Origin: Kappaphycus alvarezii
Lineage: Eukaryota; Rhodophyta; Florideophyceae; Gigartinales; Solieriaceae
NCBI GenBank assembly: GCA_002205965.3
Contig: NADL03000780.1
Location: forward strand, 24,932-88,931
DNA length: 64,000 nucleotides
Direction: 5' to 3'
The notes below the pieces were generated by a model, which worked only from the letters and a program-made list of their open reading frames with translations, did not search any database and had not been told where the DNA came from. The position numbers and the translations under genes were made by a program. Positions 23,918-34,208 of this stretch are shown one piece after another. Numbering within the stretch: position 1 is the stretch's first letter; each line of letters begins with the position of its first letter.

Positions 23918-24228
23918 TTTAGAATCTGGCGAAAGTTGTCTAGGTAAGATGCCCCCGATTTGCTTTATTAAAGACAATCCATAAGTACTAGCGTAGTTGT
24001 GTCGAAGTTTGCGTCATATTTTGGTGACGTTGTCTCACGTAAGCATAATGCATGTGCCACTCTAAATAGGCGTAACTAAATCTAATAAGGAGATGACTGT
24101 ACAGTCTGCATAGCTGTACGCCAGAGAAGGAGGAACTGTCGGAACGAGTTGGGTGCAAGCGCCGGCGCGCACTAGCGCACGCGTGCACTGGAAAGTACTG
24201 CACTGGCACTGCGCGACACATCTCAGCA
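23918..24228 (-). repeat. 5' LTR of minus-strand Copia
   Basis: Partner of 15,866-16,176, same length. Starts TGCTGAGATG in element orientation. Flanked by AAACT (24,229-24,233), matching TAACT before the other LTR. Confidence 0.85.
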
Positions 24229-24235
24229 AAACTGC

Positions 24236-24676
24236 TGCTTCAGCGTGCCTTTGAATCAGCAAGGCTCTGACTTTGCGATATGTTTCCATGGTACACATAG
24301 TCTCGTTCCTCACAATCTCGGTAAGCACGGCATGTGAGTCCGGGTAGCAATCGCCGAGAATAGATATAGGTACATTCATAAGTCTACCTCTGGCGGAAGT
24401 TGGAAAGAGTGCTAGTTACTTCTTATGTTTTGTAGTGCTTGTCGCGCTGAGGGATGTCAATCGGTTTCGACCAGGCCCTCTTCTACTGGAGGGTGCTAGA
24501 AGGTTCACAATGGGGACATCGAAGAAGTCGAAGTTAACAATCCAGTTCGACTTGGTTTGTTCTAGGTGGTTTGGGAGGGCTCTGGATGCTTGGCAAAAAG
24601 GCATATTTAGCGTGGCAATATCATTTTTAGTTTTATTTTGCCTGTAGACATTTCCAGATGCATTGCTGTTGCGCAT
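24236..24676 (-). pseudogene. MSNAACL-family protein, proximal part (copy 1)
   Basis: Minus strand carries FDVPIVNLLAPSSRRG and LTSLSATSTTKHKK at about 24,530-24,416. After a frame change come ILGDCYPDSHAVLTEIVRNE and METYRKVRALLIQRHAEAAV, down to 24,236. The gene is cut by the Copia LTR, with its end at 15,820-15,865. It is homologous to 63,345-63,793. Confidence 0.6.
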
Positions 24677-24915
24677 CTGTATGTTTCTAGATAGTTTTCT
24701 AGAGTAGTTTACAGCACTTTGGAACTATGGAGTCAGTGTATTTGATACGTGTGATTTCCCGCCCATTTGCAGGGGTGAAAACTGCTATATAGGGGACGGT
24801 TATTGCCGAGTAGCGGCACTAATACCCAACCAACAATTATTCATCAATCAAAATCAAAGATCTGAGTTTAATTCACCTGGGTCCCTTTGTTCGAGCTGTT
24901 ATTCCGTTTTATCGA
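24532..24915 (+). repeat. 384-bp insertion, solo-LTR candidate
   Basis: Present in copy 1, absent at 63,675 in copy 2. TCGA occurs immediately before and at its end (ATCGA, 24,911-24,915). Contains a TATA-like CTATATAGGGG near 24,792. No coding sense. Ends are not clean TG/CA, so the class is uncertain. Confidence 0.4.
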
Positions 24916-25402
24916 CACCTACTGCGACCCCTGGTGCTCCAAATTGCAATAAATGACTGGTACAATTAGTTGAAATGGAGGAATGTCGATATCCGTTTAG
25001 ATTCCCCTCGTCAGGGAGTGTCGGATGACCAAGTATACTACCCAATCATTCCCCCCGGAACCAGAAAGGGGTGCAAAGGATTCTTTTACAGTCGCATAGA
25101 CAGTAATCTACAATACAGCTTTTTTGCTTTCTGGTAGAATAAAGCACTATAAGCGCCTGCCGCAAGCTTTCAAGAACATGCTCACAACCACCAGACAAGT
25201 TGACTGGTTATCAGCCACCCTACCTGTTACAGAAAATTATCTGGTCGTGTTCCCCACCTATTTTAATCTGTCGCATTGGGCAAATTATGGTATCTGTTGT
25301 CAAGTATAAATGGTACAGTGGGCAAATGAGGGTGTTTCACCGTGAAAGGTGCGAAGTTTGGGAGTCGCATGAACATCCACTCAACCAGCCTGCAGTGTGT
25401 GG

Positions 25403-25490
25403 TGGTAAATCTTTACGGGTTGTACAGTGTTGCACAGAAGCGTCCGTAGGGTGTTCAGAAAATAACTACGAATACGGGAGAGTGGAAATG
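25403..25490 (+). repeat. Family B short repeat, partial
   Basis: Shares GTTGTACAGTGTTGCACAG and AATAACTACGAATACGGG with the 9.8 and 26.9 kb copies, then diverges into a GTGGAAATGGGGG direct repeat (twice, about 25,482-25,518). Confidence 0.5.
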
Positions 25491-25513
25491 GGGGAAAACT
25501 TTGGGACAAGTGG

Positions 25514-25622
25514 AAATGGGGGGTTAATTTACTGTGGTAGATATCTGGGTTGGTATCCAGTAAATTTGTACCGGAGCGTAGATATCGTATCATTGTCAAG
25601 CCAATTGCGAAACCGTACAAAA
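25514..25622 (+). repeat. Type E repeat with adjoining Copia scrap
   Basis: Second copy of the 82-bp sequence (GTGGTAGATATCTGGGTTGG ... CGTAGATATCG). It is followed by about 23 bp matching the RT piece at 38.44 kb (reads VKPIAKPY). The shared junction with 38,443-38,545 means both loci descend from one rearranged Copia. Confidence 0.65.
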
Positions 25623-25829
25623 AACTTTGGGTGCTTTAATGATTGAAAAATAAGGTCGTCTGTAGTCCCAGATAACATTGGTATGTGAATGTACGGTCTT
25701 GCAATGTCACAACCTGCGCGTAAGTCCAACAGTTACTGAAACACGTCCTCAATCTAATATAGCTCCCATGGGTCGGTCGTCACCCTCCACAAAATTAGAG
25801 TCAGATCAATTCATCCACCTAACCGGCAC

Positions 25830-26210
25830 ACACACGCGCTCAGTTCCATAGGGACCCTGTAGAGGCAAACCGGTGGTCGTCTCCAGGCTCGTAATAGCCT
25901 CGCTCGCGCGCCTACTGTGCGCCTGGCCATAGACGACTTCGGGGTTAAATATGATGGAGGCGGCTTCCGAAGAAAATGAAGGCTTCACATCATCGACAGA
26001 TGATGAGCGTGAGGGGCTTGGTAGACAAGATATTTTGCCGGTGGTTTGTTTGTTATAGAGGCTGATGAAACAGGGCTCAGTTCCAAAAGGGCCAAGTTGT
26101 TCGCCGTTTCCGAGCTCGTAATATGCTCACCCACGCGCCATGTATACGCCTGCCCATAGGTGACTTCGGGGTTTAATGTGATAGGGTGGCTTTCTAAGAC
26201 CCTCTACCCT
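25830..26210. repeat. Two diverged direct repeats of about 140 bp
   Basis: 25,830-25,975 and 26,068-26,210 share GGCTCAGTTCC, GCTCGTAATA, CGCCTG.CCATAG and GACTTCGGGGTT. On the minus strand both read a peptide of the form PEVxYGQA ... ITSxET. Origin unknown. Confidence 0.6.
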
Positions 26211-26256
26211 CGGAGGATGACACCCGGGCGCCCACGTGTTGTTAACCGACGTCCCA

Positions 26257-26497
26257 CGCAACGTCGCCACGAGGGCAAGCGAGACCTATGCAAAGGTGAA
26301 AAAAGTCTCAACACAGCGTGATGCCGCAGCAGCAGAGATGTCCAATGCAGCGTGCCTGTTGGCCGGCCTCCAGTCAATCTTCTAGTGTTTTGACGGCCCC
26401 CCGCCCATCCTTTGCATTATAAGCCTTTACCATCACGACATGCCTCAGGGAACAGCTGACCATATTTTTCACGCATTAAAAACACCCCAAATTTCCC
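26257..26497 (+). mobile_element. MSNAACL-family unit, 241 bp
   Basis: Nearly same length and limits as 63,046-63,285: both start CGCAASGTCGCYACGAGG and end CACCCCAAATTTCC. An open frame reads RASETYAKVKKVSTQRDAAA, then EMSNAACLLAGLQSIF and a TAG at about 26,384. The remaining 110 bp is a 3' tail ending in the family terminus. Confidence 0.7.
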
Positions 26498-26705
26498 ACG
26501 CCTTCTGAGAAGATAGAGGCTGCTCGTTACTTATTGGTAACGGGCGTAAGGGGTTCGTTAGACACGGAACGTTGACGATGGTGCTGTCTGATCTGAGGAC
26601 TGAAGGGGCAAGCTCGGGGTCCTAGCGAATTTCTTCATAGACGGTGCCCAAGTGAAGAGCACCAAAGTGCCGTCTTGCGCGTTGTTCTAGTAGTGGGGAA
26701 TTTAG

Positions 26706-26775
26706 GGGTTATTTTAATGCATGGAAGATGTGGTCGGTTATACTCACGAGGCTAATACGTTATGCGGGATAAGTC
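26706..26775 (-). repeat. MSNAACL-family 3' end, truncated
   Basis: Reverse complement matches 6,325-6,400 over about 75 bp (CGTATTAGCCTCGTG, CCATGCATTAAAATAACC). It ends at AAATTCCCC and abuts the LINE RT remnant. Confidence 0.55.
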
Positions 26776-27360
26776 CTCGCTGATCCGTTGAAATTCGTCG
26801 AGGAGAGTTTGGAGGAGGGAAGGGTCGTGGGAGTGGAGGAGGACGTCGTCTGCGAATAGTTTGCATGGAGGAGGGAGGCAGAGGGAAGTCATGATGTCCG
26901 TCAGGGCCTCGGGAAGTGGTGGTAGATCTTTATTTGTCGTACAATGTCGCACGGAGGCGTGCGGAGGGTATTCATAAATTAACTACGGATGCGGGCGGCG
27001 GGTAGAAACCTGTCGCGCCTGCATTATTTGGAGGCTAAATGCAAAACGGGTAAGGCCGTTAATAAAGACATTGAAAAGGAGTGGGGAGAGAGGGGAATCT
27101 TGGGTGAGACCGAGGCGGATTTCCGTTGTCGTAGAGGTAGAGACGTCTCTTTTGCGGACCGTGAGGGGCAGGAGGCATGCTGTTATCATGGCTGTTTCTG
27201 TGTGGGAGAGCATGCGTCCGCAGTCGTGCAAGAGCAGTTGACGGTTGACCCTGTCGTAGACCTTGAACATGTCCAGGGCAGCGAGCCAGCGATCCCCTTG
27301 TCTTATGGCTGCTTCCGTGGCTATGAGAGCGTGGAGGGTTGGAATGGAAAGTGAACAGTG
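26752..27360 (-). pseudogene. Non-LTR (LINE) reverse transcriptase remnant
   Basis: Minus strand: HALIATEAAIRQGDRWLAAL and DMFKVYDRVNRQLLLHDCG, then EIRLGLTQDSPLSPLLFNVF and ING. After an interruption (26,921-27,056) it resumes with DLPPLPEALTDIMTSLCLPP and CKLFADDVLLHSHDPSLL. YDRV, GxxQxSPLSP and FADD are the RT palm motifs of LINEs. Endonuclease and 3' parts are absent; a family unit cuts it at about 26,760. Confidence 0.8.
26921..27056 (+). repeat. Family B insertion in LINE RT
   Basis: About 130 bp between the ING and DLPPLPEAL codons of the RT frame, matching the repeat at 9,797-9,936 and ending GCAAAACGGGTA. Its position inside an otherwise contiguous RT domain shows it is an insertion. 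Confidence 0.65.
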
Positions 27361-27689
27361 TCAATCTCACGCGAGGTGTAATTGCTAAGGTTTCGAAGAT
27401 CCTACCCGATACATTTCCAGACCAGCCTCGCGACTTTTCGTACGTAATGTTGTGTGGCAGCAATCTTTGGGAAAAACTGGCCTCACTTTCCAAGCAAGAA
27501 AACGAGATGGAAACTACCTTTAATTATAGTTGAATGTGGACCTTGTAAATAGACACACCCCGGCAGAGGCTTAACCTTTGCCTTTTCCAGCAGCGGGGAC
27601 GGACGAAACGCCACCAGGCTCTTCCCCCGATGGCTGCCGTGGGCGTAAATAAATTGCTGAAGCAGTACTGACAATTCATGGTCAGCTAG

Positions 27690-27983
27690 CACGCGGACCG
27701 GTTGTACTTTAAGACTCTACAAGCGGACAACTTTGACAAGCTTGCTGGATTTTTCGCTGATATGGTCTCTATAGAATCAACAAGTTTATACTTAAGAAAG
27801 CAAGGGGCAAGAGCAGACCTGGAAATGCCTATCACATGTTTGGACAAACTGCTGGTCTGCCGTTTCCTCAATGGCGTTGTATGGAAAACCTTTCCCCGTT
27901 TGTGCAGTCAAAAAAAATTGTCTAGAGGGGAGAAGATGATTTTACCCATTCCATATCTACATACACACGTAGACTGCGCATGA
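27690..27983 (+). CDS. Unrecognised small ORF
   Basis: Open from a stop at 27,687 without an ATG at its start (ADRLYFKTLQADNFDKLAGF, then FADMVSIESTSLYLRKQG). Amino-acid composition looks protein-like, but I know no family. It may be an exon or a fragment. The stretch 27,360-27,690 upstream shows nothing. GTAC-rich short palindromes lie at about 27,990-28,015. Confidence 0.2.
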   Translation, partial: HADRLYFKTLQADNFDKLAGFFADMVSIESTSLYLRKQGARADLEMPITCLDKLLVCRFLNGVVWKTFPRLCSQKKLSRGEKMILPIPYLHTHVDCA

Positions 27984-28205
27984 GCTGTGCAGTACGGTAC
28001 TGTACGGTACTGTACTAAACAATTCAATCTTACCCCTTTGTCATTTAGAGGCCAGAGTACTCAAAGTACCTACGCCGCCTCAAAACCCTTCTTGCTTTTC
28101 AGCCCGTCAAAGTCTCGCAAGAAACCCCTAACTCCTCATTCCTCATTCCTGAGTTCAACTCGGTCACTGGTCTGGGAACCAATGGTCTGGGAACCAAGTA
28201 CTATC

Positions 28206-29573
28206 ATGGATTATGTCGCCATCTACGAATTAGCTGGAAACAAGAGAGACCAGAACGGTGGCATGCACATTCCCATTTTCACTTGTGCCAAATCTTTCGG
28301 TGAAACCTATGCACGCTCTGTATCCTTCGGTCTCAGCGCAATTTTCAAAACGGTCAGCAAATCTGATGTCGATATCACAGAAGTTGTTTTTAGATATCTG
28401 TTGAAGGTTTGCGCAGGGCAAGTAAGAGACGAAGATATTGACAAATTATACGTAGATGTTATCATGGGACTCGCTCATGGGAAATTGTCAGTGTTCGCCA
28501 TCTCGTACAAGCATCAGGTGTTTGGTGGACCATACGGCAAAAGGCAGAGATTAAGGAGGAACGGAATCAGAAAGATGGCCACGGAAATCGTCGAACACGC
28601 TCGACTTGCCCGTACAGAACTGTTTTGCTTTTGGTTGGACCAGATTCTTGGGCAGAGAAAGCCGAAATCGGAGAGAAGATGGGTCGACAACGGCCTGTTG
28701 CCATACGCCACGTTCGATACTATCGTCTTTGACTATACTGCTGCAGAGAGGGGAGCATGGCTCTTATCTGAGCTCTTGTTGGCTCAAGGAAGACGGAACT
28801 CTTCTCAACCAGGGCACCATTCGCGATTGATTAGACGTGATCGGCTCGAGGGTGGTCCTGATTCTCTCATGCGTGCCGCCTCCGCTATCGCATGTGGCGT
28901 TATTGATGAGGAGAGAGGCCAACTCCAGGACAAAACAAGTATAGTGAATTGGGCACTCGAAACACTAGACATGTCTGCCTTTATGAAGGGAAACCAGATC
29001 GAACATTTCACGAGATTGATGTATGCTCGAAAACCGTGGGACCGTGTTAGACTATCATCAGTAATGTTCAACCTCGAAGTTCTTCCAAAAGAGTTGGAAC
29101 GGAGTAACAAGGGGCTCGAATGGAAGCACGAGGAGCAATTTCTTAGCAAACTGATACCGCATGATCTTCGATCATGCTGTGATGGGGCTTGGCTCTCTAA
29201 AGTTCGGACCATAGTATACAAGACGAATTTGGCAAACAGATTCGTTTTCTTCCAACATTTTTATCGCTCAATAAGGGACTCGCTTCTGGTTGTCGCAGTT
29301 GTGTCGAATGCTGAAAACAAACCGGACAACCAGGTGCACAGATACACGGCTATTGCATTCGATGAGCTTACGAACGATAAAGCGGCAGAAGTTGTTCGTA
29401 GTGGACGCCCTAGGATCGAATGGGACCCAGTCGTGGACTTTTTGCGTCGCTGTGAAATCTCCTCGCTTTCGCAGATCAAAGAATTCGACGGCCAGTGGTT
29501 TGGTGGAGGTCAGACAGAAGAAAAGTCTCGTTACATTGGTACAGTAACTAATTTTCTTGATAGCAGACAGTAA
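28206..29573 (+). CDS. HET-domain-like protein (tentative), intact
   Basis: Uninterrupted frame, 455 residues from ATG 28,206 (MDYVAIYELAGN). An ATG at 28,182 is an alternative, and the frame is open further up to 27,987. The N-terminal 210 residues show a spaced pattern like the heterokaryon-incompatibility (HET) domain: FAISYKH near 97-103 (family ALSYxWG), EIVEHARLARTELFCFWLDQ near 127-146 (family Ax..r.lg..yLWID..C..Q), a Y-A-x-x-D-T-I-V stretch near 167-174, and ERGAWLLSELLLAQGR near 181-196 (family RgWtlQE.lLs.R). The C-terminal half is not recognised. In fungi HET proteins trigger self/non-self cell death; a role here is only inferred. The intact frame among decayed repeats implies selection or recent arrival. 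A further open stretch in another frame overlaps the end (29,557-29,829), so a longer product through a frameshift is possible. Confidence 0.6.
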   Translation: MDYVAIYELAGNKRDQNGGMHIPIFTCAKSFGETYARSVSFGLSAIFKTVSKSDVDITEVVFRYLLKVCAGQVRDEDIDKLYVDVIMGLAHGKLSVFAISYKHQVFGGPYGKRQRLRRNGIRKMATEIVEHARLARTELFCFWLDQILGQRKPKSERRWVDNGLLPYATFDTIVFDYTAAERGAWLLSELLLAQGRRNSSQPGHHSRLIRRDRLEGGPDSLMRAASAIACGVIDEERGQLQDKTSIVNWALETLDMSAFMKGNQIEHFTRLMYARKPWDRVRLSSVMFNLEVLPKELERSNKGLEWKHEEQFLSKLIPHDLRSCCDGAWLSKVRTIVYKTNLANRFVFFQHFYRSIRDSLLVVAVVSNAENKPDNQVHRYTAIAFDELTNDKAAEVVRSGRPRIEWDPVVDFLRRCEISSLSQIKEFDGQWFGGGQTEEKSRYIGTVTNFLDSRQ

Positions 29574-29829
29574 TGATCAACAATCAATCATTGGCGTTTC
29601 CATGCAGTTGTTCCCATCGTGGCGTCAAACAAGCGACAAAAATCGTGAACGAGATGGGATATTTACAGTCAATAAAAAGCAGCACATCGACATGCATGAT
29701 GTCATTTTAAAACTTAGAGGATATAATCGTTTTCGAGCTATGAACGCAACCTTTCGCCGTCCAAGAAACTTAGGCCAATACTTCTATGTCGGTCATATCG
29801 TAGAAAACCCGAGCATTGAAGAGAAATGA

Positions 29830-32730
29830 GGAAATTCTACCTTCATTTGCTATTAGAAATATATCGCTCAACACTCAGAAAAGCTATATCGCGTAAAGAC
29901 AATGATTAGGGGTTTTCTCATCTTAAGATAATGATTAGTGGTTTCACCTCCAAAAGATCCCCTTCAATGCATTCTAGAGCGTGAATTATATCTGTTTGAG
30001 ACTCTTGGCCCAGTCGAAAAGTCTACAAAAATGATTCGTTTGCTTTCATTGAGCTTTCTCGAAGCGATTCCGGAAAAAATTGAATTAAAAGCCCAAACAG
30101 AATCGAAATTGAAAGTCAACTTCTGACCTAGAAAGCATTTTTTTGATTTTGGTCTCAAGCGTAGGTGGTACAAACTGCTTCCTCAATACTAACTTTTATT
30201 TTATAGACCCCCACCCCTATTAACGTCTTCCTATTTCCACTACTATGCTTCGGTAGTACTTTTTTCTTTAGCAACATCTCCGTTCTAAAACATTGACTCT
30301 GAAAATGTCATTCTCGCGTATTTATTACTTTCTCTCCGTAACCACGGAAATTACAGTCCAAATAAACCCTCAAACTGTTGAGATAGTGATGAGAAGTGTC
30401 TTGCTTTTCACCAGAAGCAATTTAATCGACAATGTTGCTGTTACCACGGCCTCCCTCTCCTAATGTGTTTCCTTGATTTTCATGCTTGGTTAGAATGCCC
30501 AAATTCTGGTACAAGGATTGATAAATGATGTACCAGAATATTTCCTGCCATTAGAGACGAAATATTATTCATGAAAGGGACTTAGCGGGAATGGAAGCAG
30601 AATTTATGCTGGTACTGAGCAAAAAGGGCTCGTAATCTGCGGCTTGCAACTCACATGGCACTTTTCCTGCAATTTAAATAGAGGCTTAAACGTCTCTAGG
30701 CTTACTCAAGTCTAATGGTCCGCAGAAGCCTCTTCAGCTGTGCTTTCCATAATGAAATCCCCGTTTTAAGTAAGATGTTGAGCAAAAAGGACGTTAGATA
30801 GTGTCACAGCTATTTCAAGCCACTAGAGACCCCTGAAAGTAAGTAGAACTGAAGTTGTTTTCGTATGTAAGCCCTGTTTCCAAAGTAGCCTCTTTGAGCT
30901 CTAGTACTATGCGAGGGCCAGCTTGAGACTCAATTTGGGCTCTGAATCTCATATTATATGATTTAGACCACCGTCGTTAAGAAAGTAGATGTTGTATGGA
31001 CTAAAACTAATCAATTAAAAAATTGTTATTGTAGAATACTCGTCAACATCAACTGAAGTACGACAAATGAACAGATCTGAAAATATCCATAGTTATAAAG
31101 TAAGAACAACCAAAAAATAGATAGCGGATATCATTCGTCGCCCATTATAAGAGAATGACATCCCCTCTATCAAAATGAGTAGATTAGACTTGTGTCATGA
31201 ACGATGCAACATAAAGCATATCAACGGACAAGTGCTGTGTCCCGGAGATTGAGCTATCTGACATTCCTTCTTTTTGAGAACAGTTTAAATAAATATCTCA
31301 AAAAAATAAGACCCACTTCGTGCTTACTGGGGCCGTAAAGCCGTAAAATGCATAATAAATTCCTTCACAGTGGTAGCGAAATGTTTTGGACGAGGCATGC
31401 GCATTTTAATTTTCAAAGAAGGAGGTAAAGAATGGGTCAATTAAGTTGATGATACTCACTATATAATGCGGTATAAACGAGTGTGAATTATATCAAAAGC
31501 ATATAAATAGAGTAATGGAAAGAAATTGCTGCCGTATAGCATGCAAGTATTCAGAATCAGTCTAAAATAAAGATAAAATACATAATAAATCGTCCTTTAC
31601 GTATAAACTACGAAATATGAAGAGGAAAACATATTGTAGGAACCGCAGACCTCAGTTAAATTTCACAGGTGATCGGACTTTTCATAGGGAAAAACTAGAG
31701 TCAAAAGAAACATTAACCATTTAATATATTAGATGAGGATTTTTGTAAGCTACGTAAGTGCTGAAGTAGACATCACCTGAGAAAAAATAGGCGTGGAGTT
31801 GAAAGAATGGTCTATTCTCTTGTAAAACTTTTGTAAAGCACCAGACCCCTGTAACTCGCTTACAGGCTAGAAATCTGACCGATTCTTTTTGGTTGGCAGT
31901 TGAAATTTAAATATTCCTCTTTCTCTGTAGGGGGAACTTTATTTAGCTTACATGGAACTTTTCCCACACTTAGATATAAAGAAAACTACCGAAAGCATAT
32001 TTAAAAGCAGAGCGAAACATAATGTGGACAAAGATAATTCAACAGAGAAAACTTCCACAAATTTAAAAAGTGTATTCCTGAAACCTTTCATTCTCAATAT
32101 TATAGTATTTTTAGTTCCCCAATAAATCATATGTAATTATGTAGTCCCAGAATTTACCAGTTGACGGCTTGTGGTTTCCTACCACTACTTCAGTAATTCC
32201 AGCTCACACAACTGTACTCCAATTTAATCCATGGTGAGGATCATCGAATCCATCTAAATCATTTCTTGCCCTTTCATGTGTCACAGGACAAACTCTCCTT
32301 CATCATCATCGGAGCCTGTGACCTCTTTTTCTCCATTTTTGGACTCCCTCTCGCCCTGCTTTTCATTTTTTGCTTAATAGAAGAGTTCAAGGGCTATGCA
32401 CTGTTTCAAGTACTCCAAAGCATACCATATCCCTTTTCCAAATACCCTTGGTCCACGTCTTGAGCGTCCATCTCTACCAGATCCTTAGCGACCAGCTCTG
32501 TCAGGATCTTTCTTTCTTGAAAACGAAGGTAGTCCCCTACGATAGTTTTTTCCGAAGCTATTAGTAAGGAGTAGGTGAGTGAAGAGGTATATGTAAATAT
32601 TTGGAAGTAGTGCGCAAGGGGCGAATTACGTGCATGATCCCTGTAAAGGGGGTTTTACTTGTCGCATTGTTATGTTACGGCCAAATTTATTATTAAACAT
32701 ACAGATTAACATTAATTTATATTTTATTTT
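29830..32730. other. AT-rich, no recognised gene
   Basis: Only a weak family A remnant (about 29,975-30,170, reversed; AAGTCAACTTC block near 30,112). A frame at 32,266-32,463 with hydrophobic runs has no supporting motif. Confidence 0.45.
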
Positions 32731-32736
32731 GAATAA

Positions 32737-32794
32737 AAGAGAGGGTAGGATTCGAACCCACGGAACCTTACAGTTCATCTGATTTCAAATCAGT
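32737..32794 (-). tRNA. tRNA-Ser(UGA), 3' half only
   Basis: Minus strand folds as an anticodon arm (4 pairs, loop TTTGAAA, anticodon TGA at plus 32,785-32,787), a long variable arm with perfect GAAC/GTTC stem (loop of 6) as in serine tRNAs, and a T arm of five pairs closed on TTCGAAT (plus 32,745-32,761), then a purine/pyrimidine 3' acceptor strand (32,738-32,744). No D arm or 5' acceptor strand precedes it, so it is truncated. The AT-rich arms resemble organellar tRNAs, so it may be a fragment of mitochondrial or plastid DNA in the nucleus. Confidence 0.6.
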
Positions 32795-32799
32795 TTTAG

Positions 32800-34200
32800 A
32801 ATTAAAATGCACATTAAGGTTTTGCTGCTTTGGCATCATAGACCAATATGAAGTTTACAAACTTTTCCATTTTATATCAATTATAAAAGAAGATTAAATA
32901 AAATAATAGTACCCTAAGTGTGTCAAAGGCACCAGAATATTCAGAATGAAAAGCTTTCGAACTACAATATAGTGTATACTAGTTTGCTGTATACATTATT
33001 GGAAATAAACCTGGAGAGACTCACTTAAAGCGAAAATAGCGTGTTATGGTCTGGATTATAGTAATTGATTTAGGTTCGAAAGAAAACGAATAACCGGAAA
33101 AGGCTGAAATATCTACCAGCAACAAAAAAAAGGTTTATATAGAAGATAAAAAGCGAAACAGAAACCAGAATGAGATTACGTAAACCTCACGGTGTAAGGG
33201 ATAAATAAAAGTACATAGAGAAGCCTAACGAGAAATCGTTTATGCGCTTAAAGAGAATTGAATATATATTTTTTATATAAAAATATGAAATAAGGAATTA
33301 AATGAGAGTAGAGTAAAAGAGAACAGCTTGGGCAATAATATCTTATATTCGTATAAAGAGTTCGTAGCGAGCTGAAGAAGATCAATTTAGAATAAAATCA
33401 CAGTCTTTAAGACCTCAGTGGTGTTCTATGGGCTATTTCTAATTTTTTTATTCATAAAAGGATACATTTCCAATTTTTACGACAAATGAGAAAGTATAAA
33501 AGAGTTTCAATGCTTTGATGACTTTCATTTACACCGCTTGTTTTTTGAATGGAACAAAGTTGGACGTGGAATGTAAGGAGGATTCAATAAAATGATCCAT
33601 GTCTTAAGAGCGAAACTTTGTGTTGCTTTCATCTACAAAGCGGCTCATGCAAATTCTTTCACTATGAACAAGTTGTTCGGATCATGGAAATGTGCACTCA
33701 TATTTTGGTCTAATGCATAAAGTTGAGCGGATTTGGATGAATATTACCGTATCAGGAAATTCTTATATATGATCGAGTAGCTTTTTACAGAAAAGTACGT
33801 GGTAGCAGGGAAACTTCTGAGGAAAAATTGTAAGGCTACACTTTCGTAATGTGGAATGAGCTCTTTTGTAGGTATATCCTGAATGAAATATTTTACCGTG
33901 CAGTATAGTGCACAAAGTCTTTGAACCAGCCCACTTTTCCTAATTGTATGTACTTTCTCCATCTAAGATAGTAGACAGGAAGAGGAGAAATTACTTGTAT
34001 GCTTCACTAAGTTTCAGCTCGAACGGATGTGATACAAGTGTGCGGCAATTTATGAAACTTGGAATTATGCGGACTCTCTGCGTGTGTCTGCATGTAGTTT
34101 TTTATAACTAAATTGAATAATAAATGGTCAGAACCCCAATGAACGCAAAATTGAAAGCGTTAAACGTTTTTATCTACTTTTTACGGTTGTTTTTGGCTTC
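32800..34200. other. Very AT-rich, no recognised gene
   Basis: Nothing supportable on either strand. If the adjoining tRNA piece is organellar, part of this stretch could be too, but I recognise no organellar gene in it. Confidence 0.4.
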
Positions 34201-34208
34201 GCTCAATG

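Larger units (their letters stand above)
15866..24228 (-). mobile_element. Ty1/Copia retrotransposon with 311-bp LTRs (nested)
   Basis: Two aligned LTRs of equal length (15,866-16,176 and 23,918-24,228) enclose minus-strand gag, protease, integrase and reverse transcriptase from 23,756 down to about 20,390, and the RNase H tail at 16,190-16,632. Comparison with the empty site at 63,375-63,395 puts the duplicated target at TAACT (15,861-15,865) and AAACT (24,229-24,233). The interior is interrupted by a plus-strand Copia fragment and two micro-insertions. Many stops and frameshifts: inactive. The diverged LTRs suggest an old insertion. Confidence 0.85.
11094..25300 (+). repeat. Large duplicated segment, copy 1 (interrupted)
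   Basis: Collinear with 60,613-64,000. It begins at CTCAGAGATTACAT in both copies. Matching blocks are 11,094-11,650 with 60,613-61,226; 13,080-13,586 and 13,966-14,475 with 61,227-62,250; 15,290-15,865 with 62,280-63,380; 24,229-24,531 and 24,916-25,260 with 63,380-64,000. The copies are clearly diverged but align for hundreds of bases. Copy 1 carries later insertions: family A (11,651-13,080), a solo-LTR-like block (13,587-13,965), about 0.8 kb at 14,476-15,290, the Copia nest (15,866-24,228) and about 0.38 kb at 24,532-24,915. The right end is not reached in copy 2. Confidence 0.75.

Noticed and set aside
27987..28205. N-terminal extension of the HET-like ORF
   Set aside because: Starts only at GTG, covers GTAC-rich repeats and a duplicated CTGGGAACCAA; the ATG at 28,206 (or 28,182) is the better start.
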